This document shows, piece after piece, positions 1-6,388 of a DNA stretch of 8,767 bases (positions are counted from its first letter, which is position 1; each line of letters starts with the position of its first letter). The notes beneath the pieces were generated by a model. That model was not told where the DNA came from, did no database searches, and saw only the letters and a list, made by a program, of their open reading frames with translations. Source of the stretch: Rubrobacter sp. (GTDB taxonomy: Bacteria; Actinomycetota; Rubrobacteria; Rubrobacterales; Rubrobacteraceae); NCBI GenBank assembly GCA_019247245.1, contig JAFAPF010000520.1, positions 1 through 8,767 on the forward strand. Direction: 5' to 3'. The position numbers were made by a program, and so were the translations under genes.

Positions 1-53
1 ATCCTGGGAGATGGTCCATGTTGGTTCTTGAGAAAGGCTTCGAGGCTGCTTCT

Positions 54-388
54 TTAGCAGGTTTGGGCCTCCTGTTGGGCCCGTTTGGCAAGCTCTCTAT
101 AAAGCTTCCAAGCGAATATGCCGGCTTCCACCCGGCGTAGCCGCCAAGTGGCGGTGACTGTACGCTCCACGAGCAGGCTTTCCAACTCTCCTAGGGGCTG
201 CAGTTGGTCCTGTAGACGTTCGCTAGTTCCTTTAGGGCAAGCTTCGTCTTCTCCGGGAAGTAGTACGTCTCGCGAGAGGAGAACGTGCTTTAAGACGTTT
301 CGGTGGACGGCGGCCTTACCTTCGGGCGTTTTAGGCCCAGTGCTTTTGAGAGCGTTGCGCTGGCTTCGGCTTTCTTATCACTAGTCAC
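54..388 (-). pseudogene. frameshifted small conserved protein (STGPKTPEGK/NALKHG-type family)
   Basis: Reading leftward from a GTG at 388, with GGAAAGG just upstream, gives MTSDKKAEAS. The frame then has to shift near 360 to continue as RNALKSTGPKTPEGKAAV, then LSRDVLLPGED, QPLGELESLLVER, TWRLRRVEAGIFAW and a TAA at 54-56. The STGPKTPEGK...N-LKH block is one I recognise from small proteins of unknown function that occur in many copies in soil bacteria and Rubrobacter-like genomes. The second frame is closed by three consecutive stops just upstream (383-375), so it cannot start alone. A second, self-cancelling pair of shifts seems to lie near 221-245, where DEACPKGTSER replaces an expected DEAALKELSERL. 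The plus-strand reading frame over this region is a shadow. Family function is unknown. Decay is well supported, because the protein similarity crosses the frames. Confidence 0.7.
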
Positions 389-506
389 GATCACGCCTTT
401 CCGAGTTGCTTAGGGTAGATAATCTCCTTAAAGATTGTAATCCTGGTTGCCTCGACATCGAGCGTCGGTTTCAAGCTCCTTGTCTGGTCGACGCTATTGG
501 CGTTCG

Positions 507-1229
507 ATGGAGGATCGTACGCCTGAGATGATGTATGCTCACGCTCGTGAGTATGAGCGAAGGCGCGTCTTTCGGAGGGTTCTTTTGAGCCCGCTTAGAG
601 CGGGGTTCGTTTACGGAGTGGTGGCGGTAGTTGTTACGCTTGTGACGGAGTTACGCTTCCTTTTCATAGACCCACAGGGGATACCGGATTGGATCCTGAC
701 TGTTATCGAGGGGTTCCGTACCCAGCTGGCCCTCGCCGCGTACCTCTTTCTAGGCATCCTCGCCGCCCTCCGGGCACTTCCGGTACGCCTCGACCCTGGC
801 ATTCCCTACCGCTCTCTGCTGCTGCGTGACTGCGTGCTCGCTTCGACCGTGGTCGCGGTTATGGTAGGGGTTACACTCTTCGTCGTTACGGCCCTCAACG
901 CCACACTCTTCGCCGACCAAATTCGCGCTTACGCCCGCGATGCCGCGCCAAGTATAGTAACCTACGACGAAAAGGTAGCCAGCCGGCTCAGTAACCCTCC
1001 TACACTGCCCACCGCTGAAGAGGTCGAGAAAAGCCTCCAGCCTCCCGTACTCCGGGATCTAGGTCGTTCCATGTTCAACCTTGTCCTGCAAGCTCTCCTA
1101 CTCGGTGCCGCGGGCGCTGTGGTCGGCGCTTTGCGCGGTGCCTTCGGTTCGGACGGTACCCGCGGACAGCGCTCTGCGTCCTCGGATAAACGTAGAAGCT
1201 TGGAGAATGGGGAGAGTTCGCAAGAGTGA
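507..1229 (+). CDS. four-helix membrane protein of unknown function, first gene of the cobalamin operon
   Basis: I do not recognise the family. From the ATG at 507 the protein has 240 residues. An Arg-rich N-terminus (about 13-31) precedes hydrophobic segments at roughly 32-54, 72-92, 109-131 and 189-213. A polar loop of about 57 residues (132-188) lies between helices 3 and 4. The tail after 214 is hydrophilic (GSDGTRGQRSASSDKRR). The positive-inside rule would place both ends in the cytoplasm and the loop outside. The frame is open upstream to a TTG at 447, and ATG codons at 528 and 531 are also possible; no start has an ideal Shine-Dalgarno, although GGAGG at 509-513 would serve 528. The stop overlaps the cbiB start (GTGA), which implies translational coupling and a shared transcript. 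A role linked to corrinoid assembly, which is membrane-associated, is inference only. Confidence 0.8.
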   Translation: MEDRTPEMMYAHAREYERRRVFRRVLLSPLRAGFVYGVVAVVVTLVTELRFLFIDPQGIPDWILTVIEGFRTQLALAAYLFLGILAALRALPVRLDPGIPYRSLLLRDCVLASTVVAVMVGVTLFVVTALNATLFADQIRAYARDAAPSIVTYDEKVASRLSNPPTLPTAEEVEKSLQPPVLRDLGRSMFNLVLQALLLGAAGAVVGALRGAFGSDGTRGQRSASSDKRRSLENGESSQE

Positions 1230-2167
1230 ACCAGCTTCGTGGGGCATCGGTCGCAGTAGCCCTGCTCGTCGACGCCCTTTTCGGGGAGCTACCCGAGTGT
1301 GTACACCCTGCTGTCCTCATGGGGTGGGTCGTTTCGAGGTTCGAAAGAAGGGCGCTTACCCTCGAGGACGCCCGCCAAATGAGGCTCGCGGGGCTTTTCT
1401 TGGCCCTAGCGCTTCCCGCGCTATCCTTCATACTCGCTAGTACTACTCTGCGTCTCGCACCGCCGAAGCTGCGAGGCGCCTTGGAGGTAGGACTTCTGTC
1501 CACCACCCTCTCAATGCGAGGCCTCGCGCGGGCCGCCCTCGCCGTAGAACGCGAACTCGAAAATGGTAACTTAAAGGCGGCCCGCGCCCGCGTTAGAGAA
1601 CTTGTTGGGCGCGACACGGCACACCTCTTCCCGCGCGAGGTCAGCCGGGCAGCTATCGAGTCGGTCGCGGAGAATACGAGCGATGGTGTCGTCGCCCCGA
1701 TGCTCTATGGGCTCTTATGGGGCGCCCCGGGAGCCTTCGCCTATAAGGCCATCAACACGTTGGACTCCATGATCGGCCACCCACAGGGGCCTTATAGGAA
1801 TCTCGGATGGGCCTGTGCTCGTCTGGACGACCTCGCCAACTTCCTTCCAGCCCGCCTTATGGTGCTTTGTACGGCCGTCTCCGCCCGCCGCGCTAGTACT
1901 TTGACCGTTGCCCGCCGCTACGGACCACTGACCAGGAGCCCGAACGCTGGCCGGGCCGAGGCTGCCTTCGCCGGCGCCTTGGGCCTCAAGCTTGGTGGGG
2001 CGAATTCTTATGGGGGCGTGCTCCGGCAGGGTCCCATCCTCGGCAGCGGACGCCCACCGCAGGCTGGTGATCTGCGGCGGGCTGTGCGCCTCATGCGCCA
2101 TACCTGCGTACTCTTCGCTAGCTTGAGCCTTGCGATGAACCTCGCCAGGGGATGCCGCGGTGGTTAA
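1226..2167 (+). CDS. cbiB: adenosylcobinamide-phosphate synthase CbiB
   Basis: This integral membrane enzyme attaches (R)-1-amino-2-propanol or its O-phosphate to the propionate side chain of adenosylcobyric acid, giving adenosylcobinamide (phosphate). The 313 residues match the usual length. Family signatures are the N-terminal LLVDALFGELP with HPAVLMGW (about 14-34), and the long conserved block at about 144-186, read as IESVAENTSDGVVAPM then GAPGAFAYKAINTLDSMIGH. The SYGG near 261 is also typical. The GTG start at 1226 overlaps the preceding stop by 4 bases and has GGGGAG upstream, so coupling is likely. In many genomes this gene is called cobD; cbiB avoids confusion with the decarboxylase next door. 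Confidence 0.95.
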   Translation: MNQLRGASVAVALLVDALFGELPECVHPAVLMGWVVSRFERRALTLEDARQMRLAGLFLALALPALSFILASTTLRLAPPKLRGALEVGLLSTTLSMRGLARAALAVERELENGNLKAARARVRELVGRDTAHLFPREVSRAAIESVAENTSDGVVAPMLYGLLWGAPGAFAYKAINTLDSMIGHPQGPYRNLGWACARLDDLANFLPARLMVLCTAVSARRASTLTVARRYGPLTRSPNAGRAEAAFAGALGLKLGGANSYGGVLRQGPILGSGRPPQAGDLRRAVRLMRHTCVLFASLSLAMNLARGCRGG

Positions 2168-3263
2168 GGGATGGGTCGCCTCACCGGACGGGCGCCACCA
2201 CGGTGCCCACCACGTCGAGGCCGCCCGGAACCTTGGCGTACCTCCCGACGGCTTTCTGGACTTCAGCGCAAACATCAATCCCTTAGGGTCGCCCGCTGCA
2301 GCGCTCGCCGCCGGCGAGCAGGCCCTGCACGTGGAGACCGAAAGCTATCCCGATCTTCACTACCGCGAACTGCGGGCGGCCCTCGCTAGCTACCTTAGGG
2401 TCTCGCCCTGTACGGTGCTGCCCACGAACGGCGGTGCGGAGGCGCTGTTTCTGGCTGCTCGGACCGTGGCGCAAGAGTCAGGGTATTACAAGGCTCTCAT
2501 CCTGGAACCCACGTTCAGCGAATATGCTGCCGCCGCTCGCTCCGCCGGGCTCGAAGCCGTGCATGTGGTAGCCCGGCAGCCCTCGTCGGGTTTCCGTCTC
2601 GACCTCACCGTCCTCGAGCGCGCGCTCGAGGACGGTGAGGTTGGCCTCGTCTTTCTCTGCAACCCGAACAACCCAACCGGTGATGCCGTGTCGCGACGAG
2701 AGGTACTGCGTGTGGCTAGACGAGCCCGGGAGGCTGGCGCCGTTCTCGTGGTGGATGAGGCGTTTGCTGACTTCGCACCAAACCTCAGCGTCGCTTCGGA
2801 GGTCGACCACGCCGTTTTAGTGGCCCGCTCTTTCACCAAATTTTTCGCTCTGCCCGGGCTCAGGCTCGGCTGCCTTGTGGCTTCGGATGTTGGACGCGTT
2901 CGGGCCTTCCAGCCCTCGTGGCCTGTGAACGCTGTCGCAGCTGCTGCTGGGATCGCCGCTACCAAAGAATCTGCCTTCGCCAGGCTTACGCTTGCGGAGG
3001 TGGCGCTCAGGCGTCAGGAGCTTCTGCGCGCACTCGGCGAGTTGCCAGGGATCACGCCTTACCCGGGAGCGGCGAACTTCTTGCTCGTGCGCGGACCGCA
3101 AGGTTTGCCGGAGGAGCTCGTGAAAAGGGGCATCCTGGTGCGCGGCTGCGAGCCTTTTCACGGGCTCGATGCAGATTTCTTCCGGGTAGCAGTGCGAAGT
3201 GCAAAGGAAAACGGGTACCTCGTGCAGACGCTGCGGGACGTACTTCGTAAGGGGACGCTGTAG
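2160..3263 (+). CDS. cobD: threonine-phosphate decarboxylase (CobD/CobC-type PLP enzyme)
   Basis: This is a fold-type I PLP enzyme of the histidinol-phosphate aminotransferase branch. In this setting it most likely converts L-threonine-O-3-phosphate to (R)-1-amino-2-propanol O-2-phosphate, the substrate CbiB attaches. The N-terminal HHGAHH resembles the HGG motif of cobalamin-type members. DFSANINPLG (about 34-43) is the classic CobD/CobC block. NPNNPTG (168-174), VVDEAF (197-202) and the Schiff-base lysine K227 in SFTKFFALPGLRLG follow, and FRVAVRS near the C-terminus holds the carboxylate-binding Arg. The GTG start overlaps cbiB by 8 bases. Codons for LTVLERALEDGEV coincide with a perfect 40-bp palindrome, yet the protein alignment there looks normal. 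A HisC role is less likely given the flanking genes and the DFSANINP motif. Confidence 0.93.
   Translation: MVKGWVASPDGRHHGAHHVEAARNLGVPPDGFLDFSANINPLGSPAAALAAGEQALHVETESYPDLHYRELRAALASYLRVSPCTVLPTNGGAEALFLAARTVAQESGYYKALILEPTFSEYAAAARSAGLEAVHVVARQPSSGFRLDLTVLERALEDGEVGLVFLCNPNNPTGDAVSRREVLRVARRAREAGAVLVVDEAFADFAPNLSVASEVDHAVLVARSFTKFFALPGLRLGCLVASDVGRVRAFQPSWPVNAVAAAAGIAATKESAFARLTLAEVALRRQELLRALGELPGITPYPGAANFLLVRGPQGLPEELVKRGILVRGCEPFHGLDADFFRVAVRSAKENGYLVQTLRDVLRKGTL
2602..2641. repeat. perfect 40-bp palindrome inside cobD
   Basis: The left arm starts ACCTCACCGTCCTCGAGCGC and every base from 2602 to 2641 pairs with its partner around a centre between 2621 and 2622, with no spacer. Both strands therefore encode the same peptide core, LTVLERALEDGEV. 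It could extrude as a cruciform or fold into a very stable mRNA hairpin. It sits mid-gene, so it is not a terminator in the usual sense. Confidence 0.97.
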
Positions 3264-3784
3264 GCGTCCACACGCTGGTCCTCGGCGGCTCCAAGAGCGG
3301 CAAGAGCGCCTTCGCCGAAGAGCATGCGCTCGGGGTCGGCGGCGAAGATGTACTCTACGTTGCAACCGCGCTCGCACGTTCGGATGACCCGGATCTCCTA
3401 CGGCGCATCGAAGCCCACCGCGAGCGACGTCACCGTGGTTGGGGTGTGCTGGAGCTCGCAGGCGGAAGCCTGGACCCGGTCCTCGAAGCGTCGGATGGAT
3501 GGGATGCGGTGCTGCTCGACTCTCTTACCCTGTGGGTGTCGGCCCGGATGTGCGGTGGAGAACAAAGTGAGACGGAGGAGGAGTTTGAGCGCTTCGTCAG
3601 GGGTGCAGGTTCGCTCTCTAAGCCCATGATCCTGGTCAGCGACGAGGTTGGGCTCGGGGTGGTCCCGGAGTGTGCCGCGAGCCGGAGGTTCAGAGATCTA
3701 CTTGGGCTTATTAATCAGCGCGCTGCCGTAGTCGCCGAAGAGGTATATCTGTGCGTCGCCGGAATAGAGCATAGGATCAAATAG
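3260..3784 (+). CDS. cobU: adenosylcobinamide kinase / adenosylcobinamide-phosphate guanylyltransferase CobU
   Basis: CobU phosphorylates adenosylcobinamide and then transfers GMP to form adenosylcobinamide-GDP, the substrate of CobS. The frame reads GVHTLVLGGSKSGKS, which is the P-loop (about 9-16). It continues with IEAHRERR, where the His near 53 matches the guanylylated His of the family, then VLLDSLTLWVS, DEVGLGVVPE, SRRFRDLLGLINQR and YLCVAGIEHRIK to TAG at 3782-3784. Counted from 3260 it has 174 residues, a normal CobU length. The start is odd: the frame is open only from 3251, and no ATG, GTG or TTG occurs before the GTG at 3446, which would delete the P-loop and the His. The AAGGGG at 3249-3254 is well placed for initiation near the GTA at 3260. 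CTG at 3275, or a -1 slip on GGGG from cobD, are the other options. Function is certain; the start is not. Confidence 0.88.
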   Translation, partial: VGVHTLVLGGSKSGKSAFAEEHALGVGGEDVLYVATALARSDDPDLLRRIEAHRERRHRGWGVLELAGGSLDPVLEASDGWDAVLLDSLTLWVSARMCGGEQSETEEEFERFVRGAGSLSKPMILVSDEVGLGVVPECAASRRFRDLLGLINQRAAVVAEEVYLCVAGIEHRIK

Positions 3785-3786
3785 AG

Positions 3787-4530
3787 ATGCGCGCGCTCCT
3801 GGCCTTCTTTACGGCACTGCCCATCGGTGCTACTGGCTTGTCCCTGGAAGAAGCCGCACGCAAGGTTTACTTACTTCCTTTCGTAGGTCTCCTCGTCGGA
3901 CTACCCGGTGCGGCGTTGCTCTTACTTGCCTTCACGGTTCCTCCGGGGGTAGCCGCCACCCTCGCTCTGGGGGCTACACTGCTGGCGGCTGGCTTGCATC
4001 ATACCGACGGCGTCCTGGACGTAGGCGACGCTTTGATGGTTCGGGGAAGCACCCTAAGACGACGGGAGGTTCTCAAGGATGCCCGCGTCGGCGCGGGCGC
4101 CGTCGGGGCGCTCTTCATCGTCTACGCTCCGCTGCTTGCGTCGCTCGACGCGCTAGCGGATGTCTCTCCGCTTCGGGCGGCTGCAGCACTCCTCGCGGGC
4201 GAAGTCGTCGGCCGTTCCGCTATGCTCCTCCTGCTCGTCTTCGGCCAGCCGGCCGACCCAAGCTCTTCTTCCCTATACTTCGTTCGCTCGCTAAAACGGT
4301 GGCGCTCAAGGAGTATTGCGCTGGTCTTTGCGCTGGCCTTACCGCCCCTGATTTCGCTGGAGCTCGGGTGGTCTGCGCTTATTTTGGCCCTTGTGATACC
4401 TGCGGCGACGACCCTTTTCGTACTTACGCTTGCGAAGAGGGCCTTCGGAGGTATAAGTGGCGACCTCGCAGGTGCTACCGGAGAGCTTGCTAGGGCGGTG
4501 CTTCTGGTTACGCTCTCCGCGGTGCTCTAA
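3787..4530 (+). CDS. cobS: adenosylcobinamide-GDP ribazoletransferase (cobalamin synthase) CobS
   Basis: CobS joins adenosylcobinamide-GDP to alpha-ribazole (or its 5'-phosphate), giving adenosylcobalamin (phosphate) at the membrane. The 247 residues match the family length. The N-terminus RALLAFFTALPIG is typical. GLHHTDGVLDVGDAL (about 69-83) is the acidic metal-binding block, with D74, D78 and D81. LKDARVGAGAVGAL (about 96-109) and FGGISGDLAGATGE (about 220-233) follow. The rest is hydrophobic, with several membrane segments. The ATG lies 2 bases after the cobU stop, so the two are probably co-translated. A GCCCGCG/CGCGGGC hairpin with a TCGG loop lies within the gene at about 4081-4098, probably a by-product of high GC. 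Confidence 0.94.
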   Translation: MRALLAFFTALPIGATGLSLEEAARKVYLLPFVGLLVGLPGAALLLLAFTVPPGVAATLALGATLLAAGLHHTDGVLDVGDALMVRGSTLRRREVLKDARVGAGAVGALFIVYAPLLASLDALADVSPLRAAAALLAGEVVGRSAMLLLLVFGQPADPSSSSLYFVRSLKRWRSRSIALVFALALPPLISLELGWSALILALVIPAATTLFVLTLAKRAFGGISGDLAGATGELARAVLLVTLSAVL

Positions 4531-4534
4531 GCTG

Positions 4535-5260
4535 CTAAGAAGCCAGATCATCGCCGGGCTGCATAACATGGACGATCGCGTCCGGAGCGATTCTGGAGAG
4601 GTGATCCTGGAACTCCTCCGGTGTGCCGGGGAGAAATGGAAAGGTCCCGTAGTGGATGGGTACGACGTGCCGGACACCCAGGAGGCGGGTGGCGTGGGCA
4701 GCCTCGAAGGGGCTCATTACGACCTGGTTGCCGATCGGCAGTAGGGCGAGGTCGGGACGGTAGATTTCACCGATGAGCCGCATATCGCCGAAGACGGCTG
4801 TGTCGCCCGCATGGTAGAGCTTGAAGCCGCTCTCGAACTCAAGAACGTAGCCCATGGGCTCGCCGGCATACACGATTGTCCCGTCCTCTTCGGCTATGCT
4901 TGAGGAGTGGAAAGCGTGAACTGGGGTGACCCTGATCCCACCGACCTGGGAGGTGCCGCCTTTCTGCATCGGCATCCCGTTCTCGATGCCCTTAGCCTGC
5001 ATGTAGGAGAAGATCTCGAAGTTTGCCACTACCAGCGCCCCGGTCTCTTGAGCTACCGGTATGGCGTCGGCGAAGTGGTCGAAGTGGCCGTGGGTAATAA
5101 GCATGGTATCCAGCTCCCCAACCTGCTTCAGGTCCTCCGGGGTTTGGGGATTGTCGGTCAAAAAAGGGTCTATAAGGATCTGCTCGTCACCTGGCGTCAC
5201 GAACCTGAAGGTCGCATGTCCAAGGTAGGTGATCCTGGCTCCCCCGAGCAAGTTGTCCAT
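4535..5260 (-). CDS. UPF0173-type metal-dependent hydrolase (metallo-beta-lactamase fold)
   Basis: The protein has 241 residues and opens ARITYLGHATFRF, then LIDPFLTDNP (about 29-38). The metal motif is THGHFDH (56-62; H57, H59, D61, H62), with H115 or H118, HAGDTAVFGDM (D153) and PIHYGTFP (H203). This is the layout of the UPF0173/YtkL group of zinc-dependent hydrolases. The physiological substrate is not established for this group, and the sequence does not reveal one. The ATG at 5260 is preceded by GGAGG with good spacing. It converges on cobS, with 4 bp between the two stop codons and no separate terminator. The plus-strand frame opposite it (4907-5431) is a shadow. Confidence 0.93.
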   Translation of the reverse strand: MDNLLGGARITYLGHATFRFVTPGDEQILIDPFLTDNPQTPEDLKQVGELDTMLITHGHFDHFADAIPVAQETGALVVANFEIFSYMQAKGIENGMPMQKGGTSQVGGIRVTPVHAFHSSSIAEEDGTIVYAGEPMGYVLEFESGFKLYHAGDTAVFGDMRLIGEIYRPDLALLPIGNQVVMSPFEAAHATRLLGVRHVVPIHYGTFPFLPGTPEEFQDHLSRIAPDAIVHVMQPGDDLAS

Positions 5261-5464
5261 GGCTTACCTCCGTTTGTTGTATTCAACGTCGCCAAAGCAA
5301 AACACCTTAGCGTATACCCTAGAGTAACGCCCAAGAAACTACAACTCGGAGATAGCTCGGCGCTTCAAGTAAGAACCAAGCCGGCGATACGCCGACGTCC
5401 TTTTCTCGGCTCGAGAGCGAGTTGGGGGTAACTACGGAAGAACCTGCCTCGCTTGTACAACACG

Positions 5465-5875
5465 TATGCTCGATACTTCGGCTGGCAGTTAAGGGGGCGC
5501 TGATACTGTACCTGCGTTCCCCAGCGTATCCTCGACCGCCCTGGCTATACTGCTCCACACCCAACGATCCCTCCTTCTCCGGCTCCCTTAAGCCCCAAAG
5601 GTTGTCGGGAGATGGGGCGTCCTCGCAAACGAACGTGTGCACGTGAGAACTTCAGCTACCGCCGGCTCAATGTAGTCAATAAAAGTCGCGGTGAGGGGTT
5701 GTCCACAACCATCGTAGTGGAACGCTTCGAGTAGGACTCCTCCGAGACCGTGCGGAACGCCCAGTTAGCTGCCCCTGCGATGAGCATGGGGTTGACCGCA
5801 CGGCCGAGCTCGTAGGCGATGACGTAGCGACGGACCTCTACCCCTCCGATGTCCGTATTCTACCTCCACCTGAGC
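5465..5875 (-). pseudogene. C-terminal relic of a xanthine/CO dehydrogenase-type molybdopterin subunit
   Basis: Read leftward, pieces of one protein appear in changing frames: AQVEVE, then EVRRYVIAYELGRAVNPMLI, then GQLTG, VPHGLGGVLLEAFHYDG and CGQPLTATFIDYIEPAVAEV. Past 5645 come TFVCEDAPSPDNLWGL, IARAVEDTLGN and PLTASRSIEH. Order and wording match the C-terminal domain of the large molybdopterin-binding subunit (XdhA/CoxL type: VAYDxGRxxNPM, GG-LLE, DY--P, APSPDNP-G, GVG-AIANAV). At least four or five frame changes are needed, near 5838, 5775, 5765, 5645 and 5570, so it cannot be translated. The N-terminal several hundred residues are absent upstream, where the SDR relic begins. The 107-residue frame over 5319-5642 is only part of this relic. 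Confidence 0.8.
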
Positions 5876-5934
5876 TAGATACACATTATAAGGTTAGGTC
5901 ATGTGGTATATGGGAGTGGGAAGGAGGAGACGGC

Positions 5935-6340
5935 ATGCACTTAGGGCTCGAATGCTCGGTTGCTTACATCACAAGGGCCGATAAGGACATTGGTCAGGAA
6001 TGTGCCAAGGTGCTCGCCTCTGGGCAGGGAGCGAAGGAACCGCTGCTGGCCGGAGAGACTACACCGGCCGAAGCGGCGGGGGCAGGCCAGGAAACTGCCT
6101 CGAAAGAGGGGCGGCAGATGCGCTACCCTCCGCTGACCCACCAGGCTGCCGCAGCGACGACTGGGAAGAGTCCTTCGATATGCTCTTTGTTGTCAGGCTC
6201 CCTGCTGCGTGCGACAGTGCCCCCCCATGGGTAGGCTCGGCCTGTATCTATAATTCGGCAGCTTGCTAACATACCGGAAGACGTTGTGTACTTATCAGTA
6301 GCCAGCAAGGCTGCTGAACCACAGGCCGATCTATGGACCT
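5935..6340 (+). pseudogene. degenerate short-chain dehydrogenase/reductase
   Basis: After a strong GGAGGAG Shine-Dalgarno (5926-5932) and ATG at 5935, MHLGLECSVAYITRADKDIG then QECAKVLASGQGAK resembles the SDR N-terminus (LEGRVAxVTGxxxxIGxxxAxxLAxEGAK). The glycines of the cofactor motif are damaged (TRADKDIG). The frame drifts after 6030. SDDWEESFDMLFVVRL (about 6156-6204, another frame) matches the SDR segment before the active site. IYNSAAC and PEDVVYLSVASKAA (about 6268-6316, a third frame) match the Ser and Tyr-x-x-x-Lys region. The NNAG part is missing, and about 400 bases stand in for a usual 750-800. Similarity is by eye and parts of the middle are uncertain. Confidence 0.6.
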
Positions 6341-6388
6341 TACCCCCGGTGGTGGCTGAGGTCCAGGCTTGGCTTTCCCGAACCTTAT

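Noticed and set aside
118..384. 88-residue plus-strand frame
   Set aside because: It is Ser/Arg-rich without motifs, and the opposite strand carries clear family motifs over the same bases.
390..510. Cobalamin riboswitch upstream of the B12 operon
   Set aside because: I looked for the conserved B12 box and surrounding helices and found nothing convincing; the GATAAT at 418-423 lacks a good -35 partner, so no promoter is claimed either.
2478..2810. Minus-strand frame sharing the peptide LTVLERALEDGEV with cobD
   Set aside because: The shared peptide is a direct result of the 40-bp palindrome, not a second gene; the rest of the frame has no recognisable protein features.
1715..3377. Long minus-strand frames opposite cbiB, cobD and cobU (up to 187 residues)
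   Set aside because: High GC leaves antisense frames open; they are Arg/Ser/Pro-rich, match no family I know and overlap certain genes.
4907..5431. 174-residue plus-strand frame opposite the UPF0173 gene
   Set aside because: It lies antisense to a protein with intact metal-binding motifs and has no domain of its own.
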